Assembly: GCA_040508515.1 (NCBI GenBank)
Contig: JBEVMS010000189.1
Location: 1-15,243, forward strand
From: JBEVMS01 sp040508515
GTDB lineage: Bacteria > Pseudomonadota > Gammaproteobacteria > Xanthomonadales > Rhodanobacteraceae
Length of the DNA: 15,243 bases
Direction: 5' to 3'
Part shown: piece after piece, positions 6,865-15,230 of the stretch
How positions within the stretch are numbered: position 1 is the first letter of the stretch
Layout of the letters: each line of letters begins with the position of its first letter
Program-made: the position numbers and the translations under genes
Notes under the pieces: generated by a model
Database searches by the model: none
Told to the model about the DNA's origin: nothing
The model's input: the letters and a program-made list of their open reading frames with translations, nothing else

Positions 6865-7333
6865 GTGTGGAAAAACTTACTCAGCATCGCGGCTGGTCTA
6901 GTAAACCTCCATGAACGGCGAGCCTGGCGTGCAAGCGCCGTCACTGGCATTTGGACCACACCGCCGCCCCAGGGTTCTCGCTTTCCTCGTTACCTGCCTC
7001 ACGCTGAGGTCAGATTCGACATTCAGTGATGGCGCTTACGTACTCAGAACCGTCTGTCGCGGGTTGTCATTGAACAATTCGAACGTTTGCTGTTTTTGCA
7101 ACGCATCAAGGCTTGCCGCAGTGCACACACGCTTCAGCCAAGGCAGCTCTCCCATCCTCGCCAATGATGCTGCATAAGCACATAAAGGGACGTAAAAAAA
7201 GTATCGATATCAGTGAATAAGTTAGTAGCCAACACCCCGGTGGGGCTCTTAAATACCAGCACTGGCCGGGTCATGAGGCATCGTCCCGCACCGGGGCTGG
7301 CGCGTACTGCATCGTGGATAGGGTATTTGAACT
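6865..7333. other. 469-base divergent intergenic region
   Basis: No convincing gene is present. The right half (about 7030-7260) is relatively A/T-rich and includes an A-run at 7194-7200, an 8-base palindrome TATCGATA at 7202-7209 and a short CCCC-GGT-GGGG inverted repeat near 7235. Promoters for the proline-rich operon (minus strand) and the AraC gene (plus strand) should lie here, but no strong -35/-10 pair could be assigned by eye. The AraC ATG at 7334 has only a weak AGGG at 7320-7323. Confidence 0.5.
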
Positions 7334-8302
7334 ATGAAACCAAATCGCGAAATCGTGACGATCGCCAAGCAACGCTCGTTCCGGGCCTTCGCCCATGGCT
7401 ACCCCTATTACACCGTGCGCTGGCATCACCATCCGGAGTACGAGATCCATCTGGTGACCACCACCGAGGGCAATTGCTTTATCGGTGACTACATTGGTCG
7501 GTTCGAACCGGGGCAATTGGTGATGATGGGGCCGCACCTGCCGCACAACTGGGTCAGCGAGTTGCCCAAGGGTTGTTCGGTGCCCGAACGCTGCATCGTG
7601 CTGCAGTTCAGCGCTCCGTTCATCGAGGGTCTGCAGGAGCGCTTTCCCGAGTTGCAGGAAATGGACACGTTGCTGCGTGCCGCCGACTTCGGCCTGCAGT
7701 TCAGTCCCGCGGTCGCCGAGCAGGCCCGGCCGCTAATGAGCGAACTGTGCCAGGCCCAGCGCGGCCTGACACAGGCCCGGTTATTCCTTCAGCTACTGGA
7801 GCTGCTGGGCGCCGATGGCCAGGCGCGGCGGCTGTCTGGCGTGCTCTACAACGACGAGGCGGCGGAATTGGATACCGCTTGCAGCATCGAGGTGGTACTG
7901 AAATACCTGCAACAAAATTACATGCTCAACGTCAGCGAGGCGGAACTGGCCCGACTGGCCAACAAAAGCCCGAGTGCTTTTTCGCGCGTGTTTCGACGCA
8001 CCGTCGGCGTGCCGTTCGTCAAGTATCTGACCGAGCTGCGCATCAACGCCGCCTGCGAGCTTCTGACCGGCGGCGGGGTGAACATTACCGAGATCTGCTA
8101 TCAGGTCGGCTTCAACAGCGTGTCCAACTTCAATCGACGCTTTGCCGCCATCAAGGGTATGTCGCCCATGGCTTTTCGGCGCCGCTTCGAAGAAGGGCGC
8201 CAACCCTGGCAACTTCCCCCCGGTCATCAGGTGATGTACCGATCAGGCCCACCACCCAGCGCTGAACAGTTGCGTCAGAGCGATTACTACCCGCTCGGCT
8301 AA
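7334..8302 (+). CDS. AraC-family transcriptional regulator, cupin sensor plus HTH
   Basis: The 322-residue protein has an N-terminal cupin-like sugar-sensing domain (about 25-95, with the histidine-rich WHHHPEYE at 30-37 and HLPHNW at 68-73) and a C-terminal double helix-turn-helix. The first helix pair lies at about 199-222, the second at about 249-270, ending in the family signature GFNSVSNFNRRFAAIKGMSP. It resembles regulators of sugar and sugar-alcohol operons such as MtlR or RhaS types. Placed on the same strand 121 bases ahead of an ABC importer and catabolic genes, it is most likely their substrate-responsive regulator and may be transcribed with them. The tail after residue 290 is polar and not part of the DNA-binding domain. 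Confidence 0.9.
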   Translation: MKPNREIVTIAKQRSFRAFAHGYPYYTVRWHHHPEYEIHLVTTTEGNCFIGDYIGRFEPGQLVMMGPHLPHNWVSELPKGCSVPERCIVLQFSAPFIEGLQERFPELQEMDTLLRAADFGLQFSPAVAEQARPLMSELCQAQRGLTQARLFLQLLELLGADGQARRLSGVLYNDEAAELDTACSIEVVLKYLQQNYMLNVSEAELARLANKSPSAFSRVFRRTVGVPFVKYLTELRINAACELLTGGGVNITEICYQVGFNSVSNFNRRFAAIKGMSPMAFRRRFEEGRQPWQLPPGHQVMYRSGPPPSAEQLRQSDYYPLG

Positions 8303-8357
8303 ACCGTCGCGGCCATGCCGCTCACCGCAACGATCTGCTCGCCGATCACTTCCCCAA

Positions 8358-8374
8358 CGCGCCGCCACGGCGCG
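8358..8374 (+). promoter_or_regulatory. GC-rich hairpin in the leader of the transport gene
   Basis: CGCGCCG at 8358-8364 and CGGCGCG at 8368-8374 form a 7-base stem with a three-base loop in the 121-base gap between the regulator and the binding-protein gene. No T-run follows, so it is not a classic terminator. It may modulate read-through or stabilise the downstream transcript, which would fit high expression of a binding protein. Confidence 0.3.
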
Positions 8375-8423
8375 CCAGGGGCTGCTGTACCCAAAAGACC
8401 CATCACGCCTACCGGAGAACGCC

Positions 8424-9332
8424 ATGTACAAGTCGCTGCTCGGCTGCACTGCCCTGCTTGCCTACGCCATCGCCGGCTCCCTGCATGCCGCCGAACCGAT
8501 CAAGGTCGGTGTGAGCTTTCAGGAACTCAACAACCAATACTTCGTGACCATGAAAAATGCCCTGCAACAGCAGGCCGGCAAGGACAATCTGCAACTTCTG
8601 TTCACCGATGCGCACCACGACGTGCTCAAGCAGAATAATGATATCGACGACCTTATCCAGCAGAAAATCAAGATTCTTCTGATCAATCCGACCGATTCCG
8701 TCGGCGTTGAATCAGCGGTAAAGGCGGCTAAAGCGGCTGGCATCGTGGTGGTGGCGGTGGACGCCCAGGCCAAGGGGCCGGTCGATTCATTCGTGGGTTC
8801 GCGCAACGAAGACGCGGGCAAGCTTTCCTGCGATTACCTGGCCAAGCAGATCGGTGGCAAGGGCGATGTGGCCATTCTCGATGGCATCCCGGTGGTGCCG
8901 ATCCTGGAGCGGGTCAAAGGCTGCAAGGCCTCGCTGGCCAAGTACCCCGGCATCAAGATTGTCTCGATCCAGAACGGCAAGCAGCAGCGCGATCAGGCGA
9001 TGGGCGTGACCGAGAATATTCTCTCGGCCAATCCCAACTTGAAGGGCCTGTTCTCGGTCAATGACGTGGGCTCCATGGGCGCGCTCTCGGCGATCCAAGC
9101 GGATGATCGCGACGTGAAACTGGTGAGTGTGGACGGTGCGCCCGATGCGGTGGCCGAAATCAAGAAGAGCGATTCAAAGTTCATCGCGACCACCGCGCAG
9201 TTCCCCGGCAAGATGGCCACCACCGCGCTGGAGCTGGCCTTGAAGAAACTCAATGGCCAGGCTATCCCGGCCGCCGTACCGGTGGACGTGGAGCTGATCG
9301 ACCGCAGCAAGGCGGCGAGCTTCCATTGGTAA
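8424..9332 (+). CDS. Periplasmic sugar/polyol-binding protein of an ABC importer (RbsB-like)
   Basis: The 302-residue protein begins with a Sec signal peptide (about 1-22, cut near SLHA/AEP) followed by a type I periplasmic binding fold: IKVGVSFQELNNQYF at the start of the mature protein, ILLINPTDSVG around 84-94, and VDGAPDAVAEIKK near residue 240. It would capture the substrate and deliver it to the permease encoded two genes downstream. A good ribosome binding site, GGAG at 8414-8417, stands six bases before the ATG. The gene is followed without a promoter by the ATPase gene. Sequence alone does not fix the ligand; the adjoining catabolic genes point to a pentitol, tetritol or ketose. Confidence 0.9.
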   Translation: MYKSLLGCTALLAYAIAGSLHAAEPIKVGVSFQELNNQYFVTMKNALQQQAGKDNLQLLFTDAHHDVLKQNNDIDDLIQQKIKILLINPTDSVGVESAVKAAKAAGIVVVAVDAQAKGPVDSFVGSRNEDAGKLSCDYLAKQIGGKGDVAILDGIPVVPILERVKGCKASLAKYPGIKIVSIQNGKQQRDQAMGVTENILSANPNLKGLFSVNDVGSMGALSAIQADDRDVKLVSVDGAPDAVAEIKKSDSKFIATTAQFPGKMATTALELALKKLNGQAIPAAVPVDVELIDRSKAASFHW

Positions 9333-9334
9333 GC

Positions 9335-9340
9335 GAGGTG
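9335..9340 (+). promoter_or_regulatory. Ribosome binding site fixing the ATPase start
   Basis: GAGGTG lies nine bases before ATG 9350. This favours that ATG over the in-frame GTG at 9326, which would overlap the end of the binding-protein gene and adds eight residues not expected in the family. Confidence 0.65.
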
Positions 9341-9349
9341 AGCCTGCCC

Positions 9350-10855
9350 ATGCCATACGTGCTCGAACTGACCGGCATTAGCAAGCGTTTTCCCGGCGTG
9401 CAAGCACTAAGCGGGATCGACTTTGCCTTGGCGGCGGGCGAAGTGCATGCCTTGCTTGGCGAGAACGGCGCGGGCAAATCGACCCTGATGAAGATCCTCT
9501 GTGGCGTCTATCGCCCGGATGAGGGCAGGCTGCTGATCGATGGCGAGGAACGCCATTTCCACGATTACCGCGAAGCAACCGCGGCCGGCGTGGCAACCAT
9601 CTTTCAGGAGTTCAGCCTGGTACCGGACCTCAACGCGGTCGAGAATATTTTTCTCGGCCGCGAGCTGACCCGACGTGGCCTGCTGCAAAAGGCCGCGATG
9701 CGTCAGCGCGCCATGGCGCTGTTCGACAAGCTGGGCTACGCGGTGCCGCTGGACCGCCCGGTCGGCACGCTCAGCGTGGCCCAGCAACAGTTCGTGGAGA
9801 TCGCCAAGGCGCTGTCCAACGATGCCCGTATCCTTGTGCTGGATGAGCCCACGGCGCCGTTGACGCCGGAGGAAACCCAGCATCTGTTCAAAGTGATGCG
9901 CGAGCTGCAAGCGCAGGGCGTGGCGATGGTGTTTATCTCCCATCATCTCGACGAGATCTTCGAGGTCGCCCAGCGCATCACCGTGCTACGCGACGGCCGC
10001 AAGATCGGCTGCGTGGCCACCGATGAGGTGGACATGAACCGACTGGTCGAGATGATGGTCGGCCGTTCGCTGGAATCGAGCTTTCCGCTCCGCACGCCAC
10101 CGCCCGCCGATGCCCCTCTGATGCTGGACGTCGAGGCGATCCAGTTGCAGCGTGGTGATCCGGTGAACCAGTTGCATGTACGCGCGGGCGAGATTCTTGG
10201 TTTTGCCGGCGTGGTTGGCTCCGGCCGCAGCGAATTGGCTCTGGGCCTGATCGGCGAGCTGAAAACCGCCCGCAAACAGGTGCGCTTCGACGGCAAGCCA
10301 GTCCGTCTAGGCGACCCGGCCCAGGCGCTGGAACTGGGCATCGGACTGCTGCCGGAGAACCGCAAGGCCGATGGCCTGATCCTGGATGCCAGCCTGCGCG
10401 ACAACATTTCGCTCAACAACTTGGCCAAGTACCGCCGCTTCGGCGGGCTGATTGATGGCGCCAAAGAAATGGCCGCCACGTTGAAATCACTAGCCGACGC
10501 CCACGTCAAGGCGCCCTCGCCGCATACCGCCGTGGGCACGTTGTCCGGCGGCAACCAGCAGAAGGTGGTGATCGCCCGCTGGCTGCAGCAGCGCTGCCGC
10601 TTGCTGATCTTCGATGAACCCACCCGCGGCATCGATGTCGGCGCCAAGGCCGAGATCTACCAACTCATCCACGCCATGGCCGCCGCCGGCCACGCGGTAA
10701 TCCTGATTTCCTCGGAATTGCCGGAGATCGTGGGCCTGTCCCACCGCGTGGCCGTGTTTCGCCAGGGCGCGATCACCGCCACGTTGGAAGGCGAGGCGAT
10801 CCATCCCAATCAGATCATGCTTCACGCAACCGGTGCTCAACATGCCCTCTCCTGA
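9350..10855 (+). CDS. Sugar ABC importer ATPase with two nucleotide-binding domains (RbsA-like)
   Basis: The 501-residue protein has the usual tandem ATPase layout and length for carbohydrate importers of the ribose/xylose class. Domain 1 carries Walker A GENGAGKST (37-45), an SVAQQQ signature and Walker B LVLDEPTAPLT. Domain 2 has the degenerate Walker A GVVGSGRSE typical of this family, the signature LSGGNQQK and Walker B LIFDEPTRGIDVGAK. It powers import through the permease encoded just downstream, with which it overlaps, implying translational coupling. The start at 9350 is chosen because of its ribosome binding site and family N-terminus (YVLELTGISKRFPGV). Confidence 0.93.
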   Translation: MPYVLELTGISKRFPGVQALSGIDFALAAGEVHALLGENGAGKSTLMKILCGVYRPDEGRLLIDGEERHFHDYREATAAGVATIFQEFSLVPDLNAVENIFLGRELTRRGLLQKAAMRQRAMALFDKLGYAVPLDRPVGTLSVAQQQFVEIAKALSNDARILVLDEPTAPLTPEETQHLFKVMRELQAQGVAMVFISHHLDEIFEVAQRITVLRDGRKIGCVATDEVDMNRLVEMMVGRSLESSFPLRTPPPADAPLMLDVEAIQLQRGDPVNQLHVRAGEILGFAGVVGSGRSELALGLIGELKTARKQVRFDGKPVRLGDPAQALELGIGLLPENRKADGLILDASLRDNISLNNLAKYRRFGGLIDGAKEMAATLKSLADAHVKAPSPHTAVGTLSGGNQQKVVIARWLQQRCRLLIFDEPTRGIDVGAKAEIYQLIHAMAAAGHAVILISSELPEIVGLSHRVAVFRQGAITATLEGEAIHPNQIMLHATGAQHALS

Positions 10856-11822
10856 CCTTGCCCAGCCCTTGCCGCACACCCCAGGGCCGCGGCGCCGGCT
10901 GCGTCTACCTGCACTGGCTTACCCCCTCCTGGGACTGGTGCTTGTATCGCTGGTCATGAGCCTGGCCGATGGCGATTTTCTGACCGTGGCCAATCTGCTC
11001 AACATCGTGCGTCAGGTGTCGATCAATGCGGTGATCGCGGTCGGCATGACTTACGTGATCCTGAGCGGCGGCATCGACCTCTCCGTCGGTTCGGTACTGG
11101 CGTTGGCCGGCACGCTGACCGCCGGCTTGCTGATCGCTGGCTTGCCGCCTTACCTGGCGATCGCCGCCGGACTGGCTTGCGGCTTGTTGCTAGGTGCGCT
11201 CAACGGCCTGCTGGTGGCTTATCTGGGCATGCCTTCGATCATCGTCACCCTGGCGACCATGGGTATTGCCCGCGGCCTGGGCCTGCTCTACACCGGCGGT
11301 TATCCGGTGGACGGGCTGCCCGAATGGTTTGGCCTGCTGGGGCGCGGCAAGTTGCTTGGCATTCCCAACCCGGTGCTGCTGATGCTGGCGATCTTCGCGC
11401 TGGCCTGGCTGCTGCTGTCGCGCACCGCTTTTGGCCGCCATGTTTATGCCATCGGCGGCAACGAGGACGCCACCCGCCTGAGCGGTGTGCGGGTCAAGCG
11501 CAACAAGCTGATGGTCTATGCCATCAGCGGCTTCACCGCGGCACTGGCCGGGCTGGTGCTTTCCTCGCGCCTGATGAGCGGCCAGCCCAGCGCCGGCGTC
11601 TCCTTCGAACTGGACGCCATTGCCGCGGTGGTGATGGGCGGCATCCCGATCACCGGCGGCCGTGGCTCGGTGATCGGCACCCTGATCGGCGCGCTGACCT
11701 TAGGCGTGCTCAACAACGGCCTGAACATGATGGGCATCTCGCCCTACCTGCAAATCGTGATCCGCGGCGTGATCATCCTGTTCGCCATTTACATCGGCCG
11801 CGAACGTGCCCGCCGTACTTGA
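10842..11822 (+). CDS. Sugar ABC importer permease (RbsC-like)
   Basis: The product of about 326 residues is a hydrophobic inner-membrane protein with about eight to ten membrane segments. It has the family hallmarks VGMTYVILSGGIDLSVGSV, the cytoplasmic coupling region AIGGNEDATRLSGV and the GGIPITGGRGSVIGTLIGAL block. It forms the channel of the importer with the ATPase and binding protein. ATG 10842 overlaps the end of the ATPase gene by 14 bases; GTG 10833 in the same frame is an alternative start. No separate ribosome binding site is evident, consistent with coupling to the gene before it. Confidence 0.92.
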   Translation: MPSPDLAQPLPHTPGPRRRLRLPALAYPLLGLVLVSLVMSLADGDFLTVANLLNIVRQVSINAVIAVGMTYVILSGGIDLSVGSVLALAGTLTAGLLIAGLPPYLAIAAGLACGLLLGALNGLLVAYLGMPSIIVTLATMGIARGLGLLYTGGYPVDGLPEWFGLLGRGKLLGIPNPVLLMLAIFALAWLLLSRTAFGRHVYAIGGNEDATRLSGVRVKRNKLMVYAISGFTAALAGLVLSSRLMSGQPSAGVSFELDAIAAVVMGGIPITGGRGSVIGTLIGALTLGVLNNGLNMMGISPYLQIVIRGVIILFAIYIGRERARRT

Positions 11823-11854
11823 CGGACAACACCTCTCAACCCCCACCCCAGACC

Positions 11855-11858
11855 GGAG
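11855..11858 (+). promoter_or_regulatory. Ribosome binding site fixing the zinc dehydrogenase start
   Basis: GGAG seven bases before ATG 11866 supports that start over the in-frame GTG at 11806, which would overlap the permease gene and add 20 residues without family character. Confidence 0.7.
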
Positions 11859-11865
11859 CAATCCC

Positions 11866-12945
11866 ATGACCGAGCAGCGCATGGAGGCCATCGTATGCCA
11901 TGGCCCCAAAGATTACCGTTTCGAGCAAGTGAGCAAACCCAAGGCGGGCGCGCATGAGCTGGTGATCAAGATCACCGCCTGCGGCATCTGTGCCAGCGAC
12001 TGCAAATGCCATTCGGGCGCCAAGATGTTCTGGGGTGGCGACAATCCCTGGGTCAAGGCACCGGTGATTCCCGGCCACGAGTTTTTTGGCGAGGTGGTGG
12101 AATTGGGCGAAGGCGCCGCCGCGCATTTTGGCGTGAACAAAGGCGACCGCGTGATCGCCGAGCAGATCGTGCCCTGCGATAAATGCCGCTACTGCACCTC
12201 GGGCAAGTACTGGATGTGCGAGGTGCACAACATCTTCGGCTTCCAGCGCGAAGTGGCCGACGGTGGCATGGCGCAATACATGCGCTTGCCGCCGACTTCG
12301 CGCGTGCATGCCATTCCGCACGCGATGCCGCTGGAGGATGCGGCGATCATTGAGCCGCTGTCCTGCGCCATCCACACCGTCAACCGCGGCGACATCCAAC
12401 TGGACGATGTGGTGGTCATCGCCGGCGCCGGCCCGCTGGGCCTGATGATGACCCAAGTGGCCCACCTGAAGACCCCCAAAAAGCTGGTGGTGATCGATCT
12501 GGTCGAAGAGCGCCTGGCCCTGGCGCGCCATTACGGTGCCGACGTGACGATCAACCCCAAGAGCCAGAATGCGCTGGCGATCGTCAAGGAACTGACCGGC
12601 GGCTACGGCTGCGATGTCTATATCGAAACCACCGGCGTGCCGATGGGCGTGACGCAGGGCCTGGAGCTGGTGCGCAAGCTGGGCCGCTTCGTCGAGTTCT
12701 CGGTGTTCGGCAGCGACACCAGCGCGGATTGGTCGATCATCGGCGATCGCAAGGAGTTGGATGTACGCGGCGCCCATCTGGGGCCCTACTGCTACCCGGT
12801 GGCCATCGACCTGCTCTCGCGCGGCCTGGTGACGTCCAAAGGCATCGTCACGCACGACTACAGCCTGGCCGAATGGGATCAGGCCATCGCCATGGCCAAC
12901 TCACTGGAATCGATCAAAGTGCTGCTCAAGCCGATGGATGCCTGA
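11866..12945 (+). CDS. Zinc-dependent polyol dehydrogenase (medium-chain family; erythritol/threitol- or xylitol-type)
   Basis: This 359-residue medium-chain dehydrogenase should oxidise a polyol to a ketose in the cytoplasm. Catalytic zinc ligands are visible as C42 in GICASD, H71-E72 in PGHE and E163 in IEPLSCA. The structural zinc site is complete: C104, C107, C110, C118. The nucleotide fold has GAGPLG (187-192) with D211 at the end of the second strand, which favours NAD(H). The N-terminal pattern with GAKMFWGGDN reminds me of proteins named erythritol/L-threitol dehydrogenase, though xylitol or another pentitol is equally sensible given the kinase and reductase next to it. It sits between the importer genes and the kinase, three bases before the kinase start. 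Confidence 0.88.
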   Translation: MTEQRMEAIVCHGPKDYRFEQVSKPKAGAHELVIKITACGICASDCKCHSGAKMFWGGDNPWVKAPVIPGHEFFGEVVELGEGAAAHFGVNKGDRVIAEQIVPCDKCRYCTSGKYWMCEVHNIFGFQREVADGGMAQYMRLPPTSRVHAIPHAMPLEDAAIIEPLSCAIHTVNRGDIQLDDVVVIAGAGPLGLMMTQVAHLKTPKKLVVIDLVEERLALARHYGADVTINPKSQNALAIVKELTGGYGCDVYIETTGVPMGVTQGLELVRKLGRFVEFSVFGSDTSADWSIIGDRKELDVRGAHLGPYCYPVAIDLLSRGLVTSKGIVTHDYSLAEWDQAIAMANSLESIKVLLKPMDA

Positions 12946-12948
12946 CCC

Positions 12949-14499
12949 ATGCGCTATGTGATCGGGGTCGATATCGGCACCCAGAGCACCAAGGCCTTGC
13001 TGGTGGATGCGCTGGGACACATCGTGGCCCAGCACAGCGTTGGCTATCAGCCGGACACGCCGCGCCCGTTGTGGGCCGAGCAGTGGCCGCAGGTCTGGCT
13101 GGAGGCGGTGACGACCTCGATTGCAGCGTGCATGACCCAGGCTCGCCAGCAGGGCATCGCGGCGGACGCCGTGCAGGGGCTGTGCATCAGCAGCCTCTAC
13201 GGCGGCTCGGGCATTCCGGTGGATCAGGCCATGCAGCCTCTGCATCCGTGCCTGATCTGGATGGACCGCCGCGCCACCGCCCAGGTGCAATGGGTTCGCC
13301 AACGGCTGGATGTGGCCAGACTCGAAGCCATCACCGGTAACGGGGTGGACAGCTACCACGGCTTCACCAAGATGCTGTGGCTGCGCGACAACCAACCAGA
13401 CGTCTGGACGTCCACACATTTTTTTCTTCCGCCCAATGCCTTCGTGATCCAGCGGTTGACCGGCGAAGTGGCCGTCGATCACAGCTCGGCCGGTAATATT
13501 GGCGGCGTCTATGACCTGGCCCGGCGGCAATGGTCGGCCGAGGCATTAGCCATGCTGGGCATTCCCGCGTCGCTGATGCCGCCGCGTCTGGTCGAGTCGC
13601 ACGAAGTCGTCGGTGGCTTGCTGCCCGAGATGGCGCAGATCCTTGGCCTGGCCGCAGGTACGCCGGTGGTCGCCGGCGGCGTGGATGCCGCCGTGGCCAC
13701 CTTCGCCGCGGGCGCGACGGGTCAGGGCCGCCATGTGGCGATGATCGGCACCAGCATGTGCTGGGGCTATATCGACCGCCAGGCCGACGCCTCGCGTGGC
13801 CTGGTGGCGATGCCGCATGTCTTCCACGGCCGTGAGCAACTTTATGTGTTTGGCGGCGCGATCACCGCCGGCGCCTCGGTCAGCTGGTTCCGTGATCAGT
13901 TCTGCCAGGCTGAACTGCTGCAGGCCGAAGCCAGCAGCGGCGATGCACATCACCTACTGGAGGCCGCTGCCAGCGACATACCCGCGGGTGCCGATGGTCT
14001 GCTGTTTCTGCCCTATCTGATGGGCGAACGCAGCCCGATCTGGGATGCCGCGGCCAGTGGCGCCTTCCTTGGATTGAGCCTCTATCACCGGCGCGCCCAT
14101 CTGTACCGGGCCGTGCTGGAAGGCGTGGCGTTTGCGCTTCGCCACAACATCGAATGCGGCGCGCTTCCCGCCGATCAACGTGACGACAAGCTGGTAGTGG
14201 TCGGTGGCGCGGCGCGTTCGGACCTGTGGATGCAGATCATCGCCGATGTCACCGGCATGCCAGTGGTGACCATCGCCCAAGATGTCGAGGCCGCCATGGG
14301 CGCCGCCCTGTTGGCCGCGTTCGGCACCGGTCTGATCGATGCCGACCAGGTCCAACGAGGCTGGGTCGATCTGCAAGCGCGCGCGTCACCCCAAGCGACG
14401 GCGCAAGCACTTTACGACCGGCGTTTTGCGCTCTATCGCCAGCTCTACCCCACCCTCAAGAACACCATGCACGCCCTGCGCGAGGACACCACCGCATGA
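12949..14499 (+). CDS. FGGY-family carbohydrate kinase (xylulokinase-like)
   Basis: The 516-residue protein is full length for the FGGY family and should phosphorylate the ketose made by the dehydrogenase. It shows the N-terminal phosphate-binding motif VDIGTQSTK (7-15), IWMDRRA at 103-109, the probable catalytic base D246 in GGVDAA, a second phosphate motif GTS (267-269), and the C-terminal FGGY block LYRAVLEGVAFALRHNIE followed by VVGGAARSDLW. The GGVDAA loop differs from the GGDNAA form I expect in standard xylulokinase, so substrate could be D-xylulose, L-xylulose, D-ribulose or a tetrulose. It starts three bases after the dehydrogenase stop and its stop overlaps the next start as ATGA (14496-14499), so translation is tightly coupled. 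Confidence 0.9.
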   Translation: MRYVIGVDIGTQSTKALLVDALGHIVAQHSVGYQPDTPRPLWAEQWPQVWLEAVTTSIAACMTQARQQGIAADAVQGLCISSLYGGSGIPVDQAMQPLHPCLIWMDRRATAQVQWVRQRLDVARLEAITGNGVDSYHGFTKMLWLRDNQPDVWTSTHFFLPPNAFVIQRLTGEVAVDHSSAGNIGGVYDLARRQWSAEALAMLGIPASLMPPRLVESHEVVGGLLPEMAQILGLAAGTPVVAGGVDAAVATFAAGATGQGRHVAMIGTSMCWGYIDRQADASRGLVAMPHVFHGREQLYVFGGAITAGASVSWFRDQFCQAELLQAEASSGDAHHLLEAAASDIPAGADGLLFLPYLMGERSPIWDAAASGAFLGLSLYHRRAHLYRAVLEGVAFALRHNIECGALPADQRDDKLVVVGGAARSDLWMQIIADVTGMPVVTIAQDVEAAMGAALLAAFGTGLIDADQVQRGWVDLQARASPQATAQALYDRRFALYRQLYPTLKNTMHALREDTTA

Positions 14500-15230
14500 T
14501 CCGTTTCGATTTCACCGGCCGCCGCGTGCTGGTAACCGGGGCCTCCAGCGGCATCGGTCGCGCCATCGTCGAGCAACTGAGCGCCGCCGGCGCCGAGGTC
14601 TACGCCGCCGCCCGCCGCACCGAGACGCTGACCGAGCTGGCCGCGCAGACCGGCTGCACGCCCTGCCCGATGGACGTCTCCGATGCATCGTCGGTGGCCC
14701 GCGCCTTCGCCACGCTGCCGCCGCTGGATGGCGTGGTCAACAGCGCTGGCATCACCTCGCTGGAATCGACGCTTAACTGGCAAGGCGAGAGCTTCGACAG
14801 TGTGATGGCGACCAATGCGCGCGGCGCCGGCCTCGTGGTCAAGCATGCCGCTGCGGCGATGATCGCCGCCGGACGGGGTGGCAGCATCGTCAATGTCTCC
14901 AGCCAGGCGTCGCTGGTCGGCCTGGCCGACCATCTGAGTTACTGCGCATCCAAGGGCGCACTCGATGCGATGACACGCGTCTGGTGCGTGGAATTGGGGC
15001 GCCACGGCATCCGCGTCAACGCCGTCAATCCCACCGTTACGCTGACCGCGATGGCCGAGCAGGCCTGGAGCGAGCCGGCCAAGCGCGATCCGGTGCTGGC
15101 GGCGATTCCACTGGGCCGGTTCGCCGAACCTTCGGAAGTGGCCGAACCGGTTCTTTTCCTGCTGAGTGAGTCCGCCGGCATGATCAGCGGCATCACATTG
15201 CCGATCGATGGCGGCTACACCAGCCAGTGA
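14496..15230 (+). CDS. Short-chain dehydrogenase/reductase closely resembling L-xylulose reductase (DCXR type)
   Basis: The 244-residue protein has the Rossmann motif TGASSGIG (14-21), NSAG at 82-85 in place of the usual NNAG, and the full catalytic set N107, S136, Y149, K153. Length, catalytic numbering and the C-terminal half (IRVNAVNPTVTLTAMAEQAW, then IPLGRFAE and SGITLPIDGG) match vertebrate dicarbonyl/L-xylulose reductase as I remember it. Arg40-Arg41 after the second strand, with no acidic residue there, favours NADP(H). The expected reaction is reversible reduction of a ketose such as L-xylulose to xylitol. The ATG overlaps the kinase stop; an upstream in-frame extension to 14226 would lie wholly inside the kinase gene and is rejected. 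Other polyol dehydrogenases of the same fold remain possible. Confidence 0.9.
   Translation: MIRFDFTGRRVLVTGASSGIGRAIVEQLSAAGAEVYAAARRTETLTELAAQTGCTPCPMDVSDASSVARAFATLPPLDGVVNSAGITSLESTLNWQGESFDSVMATNARGAGLVVKHAAAAMIAAGRGGSIVNVSSQASLVGLADHLSYCASKGALDAMTRVWCVELGRHGIRVNAVNPTVTLTAMAEQAWSEPAKRDPVLAAIPLGRFAEPSEVAEPVLFLLSESAGMISGITLPIDGGYTSQ

Noticed and set aside
8424..8450. Possible lipoprotein signal (LLGC) in the binding protein
   Set aside because: The Cys is at residue 8, too close to the start for a lipobox, and a normal signal peptide with cleavage near residue 22 is present.
10190..10250. Degenerate Walker A in the second ATPase domain
   Set aside because: GVVGSGRSE in place of a full P-loop is normal for two-domain carbohydrate importer ATPases of this class.
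14226..14495. N-terminal extension of the short-chain dehydrogenase
   Set aside because: It lies entirely within the kinase coding sequence, is Arg-rich and lacks family character; ATG 14496 gives the exact expected length and N-terminus.
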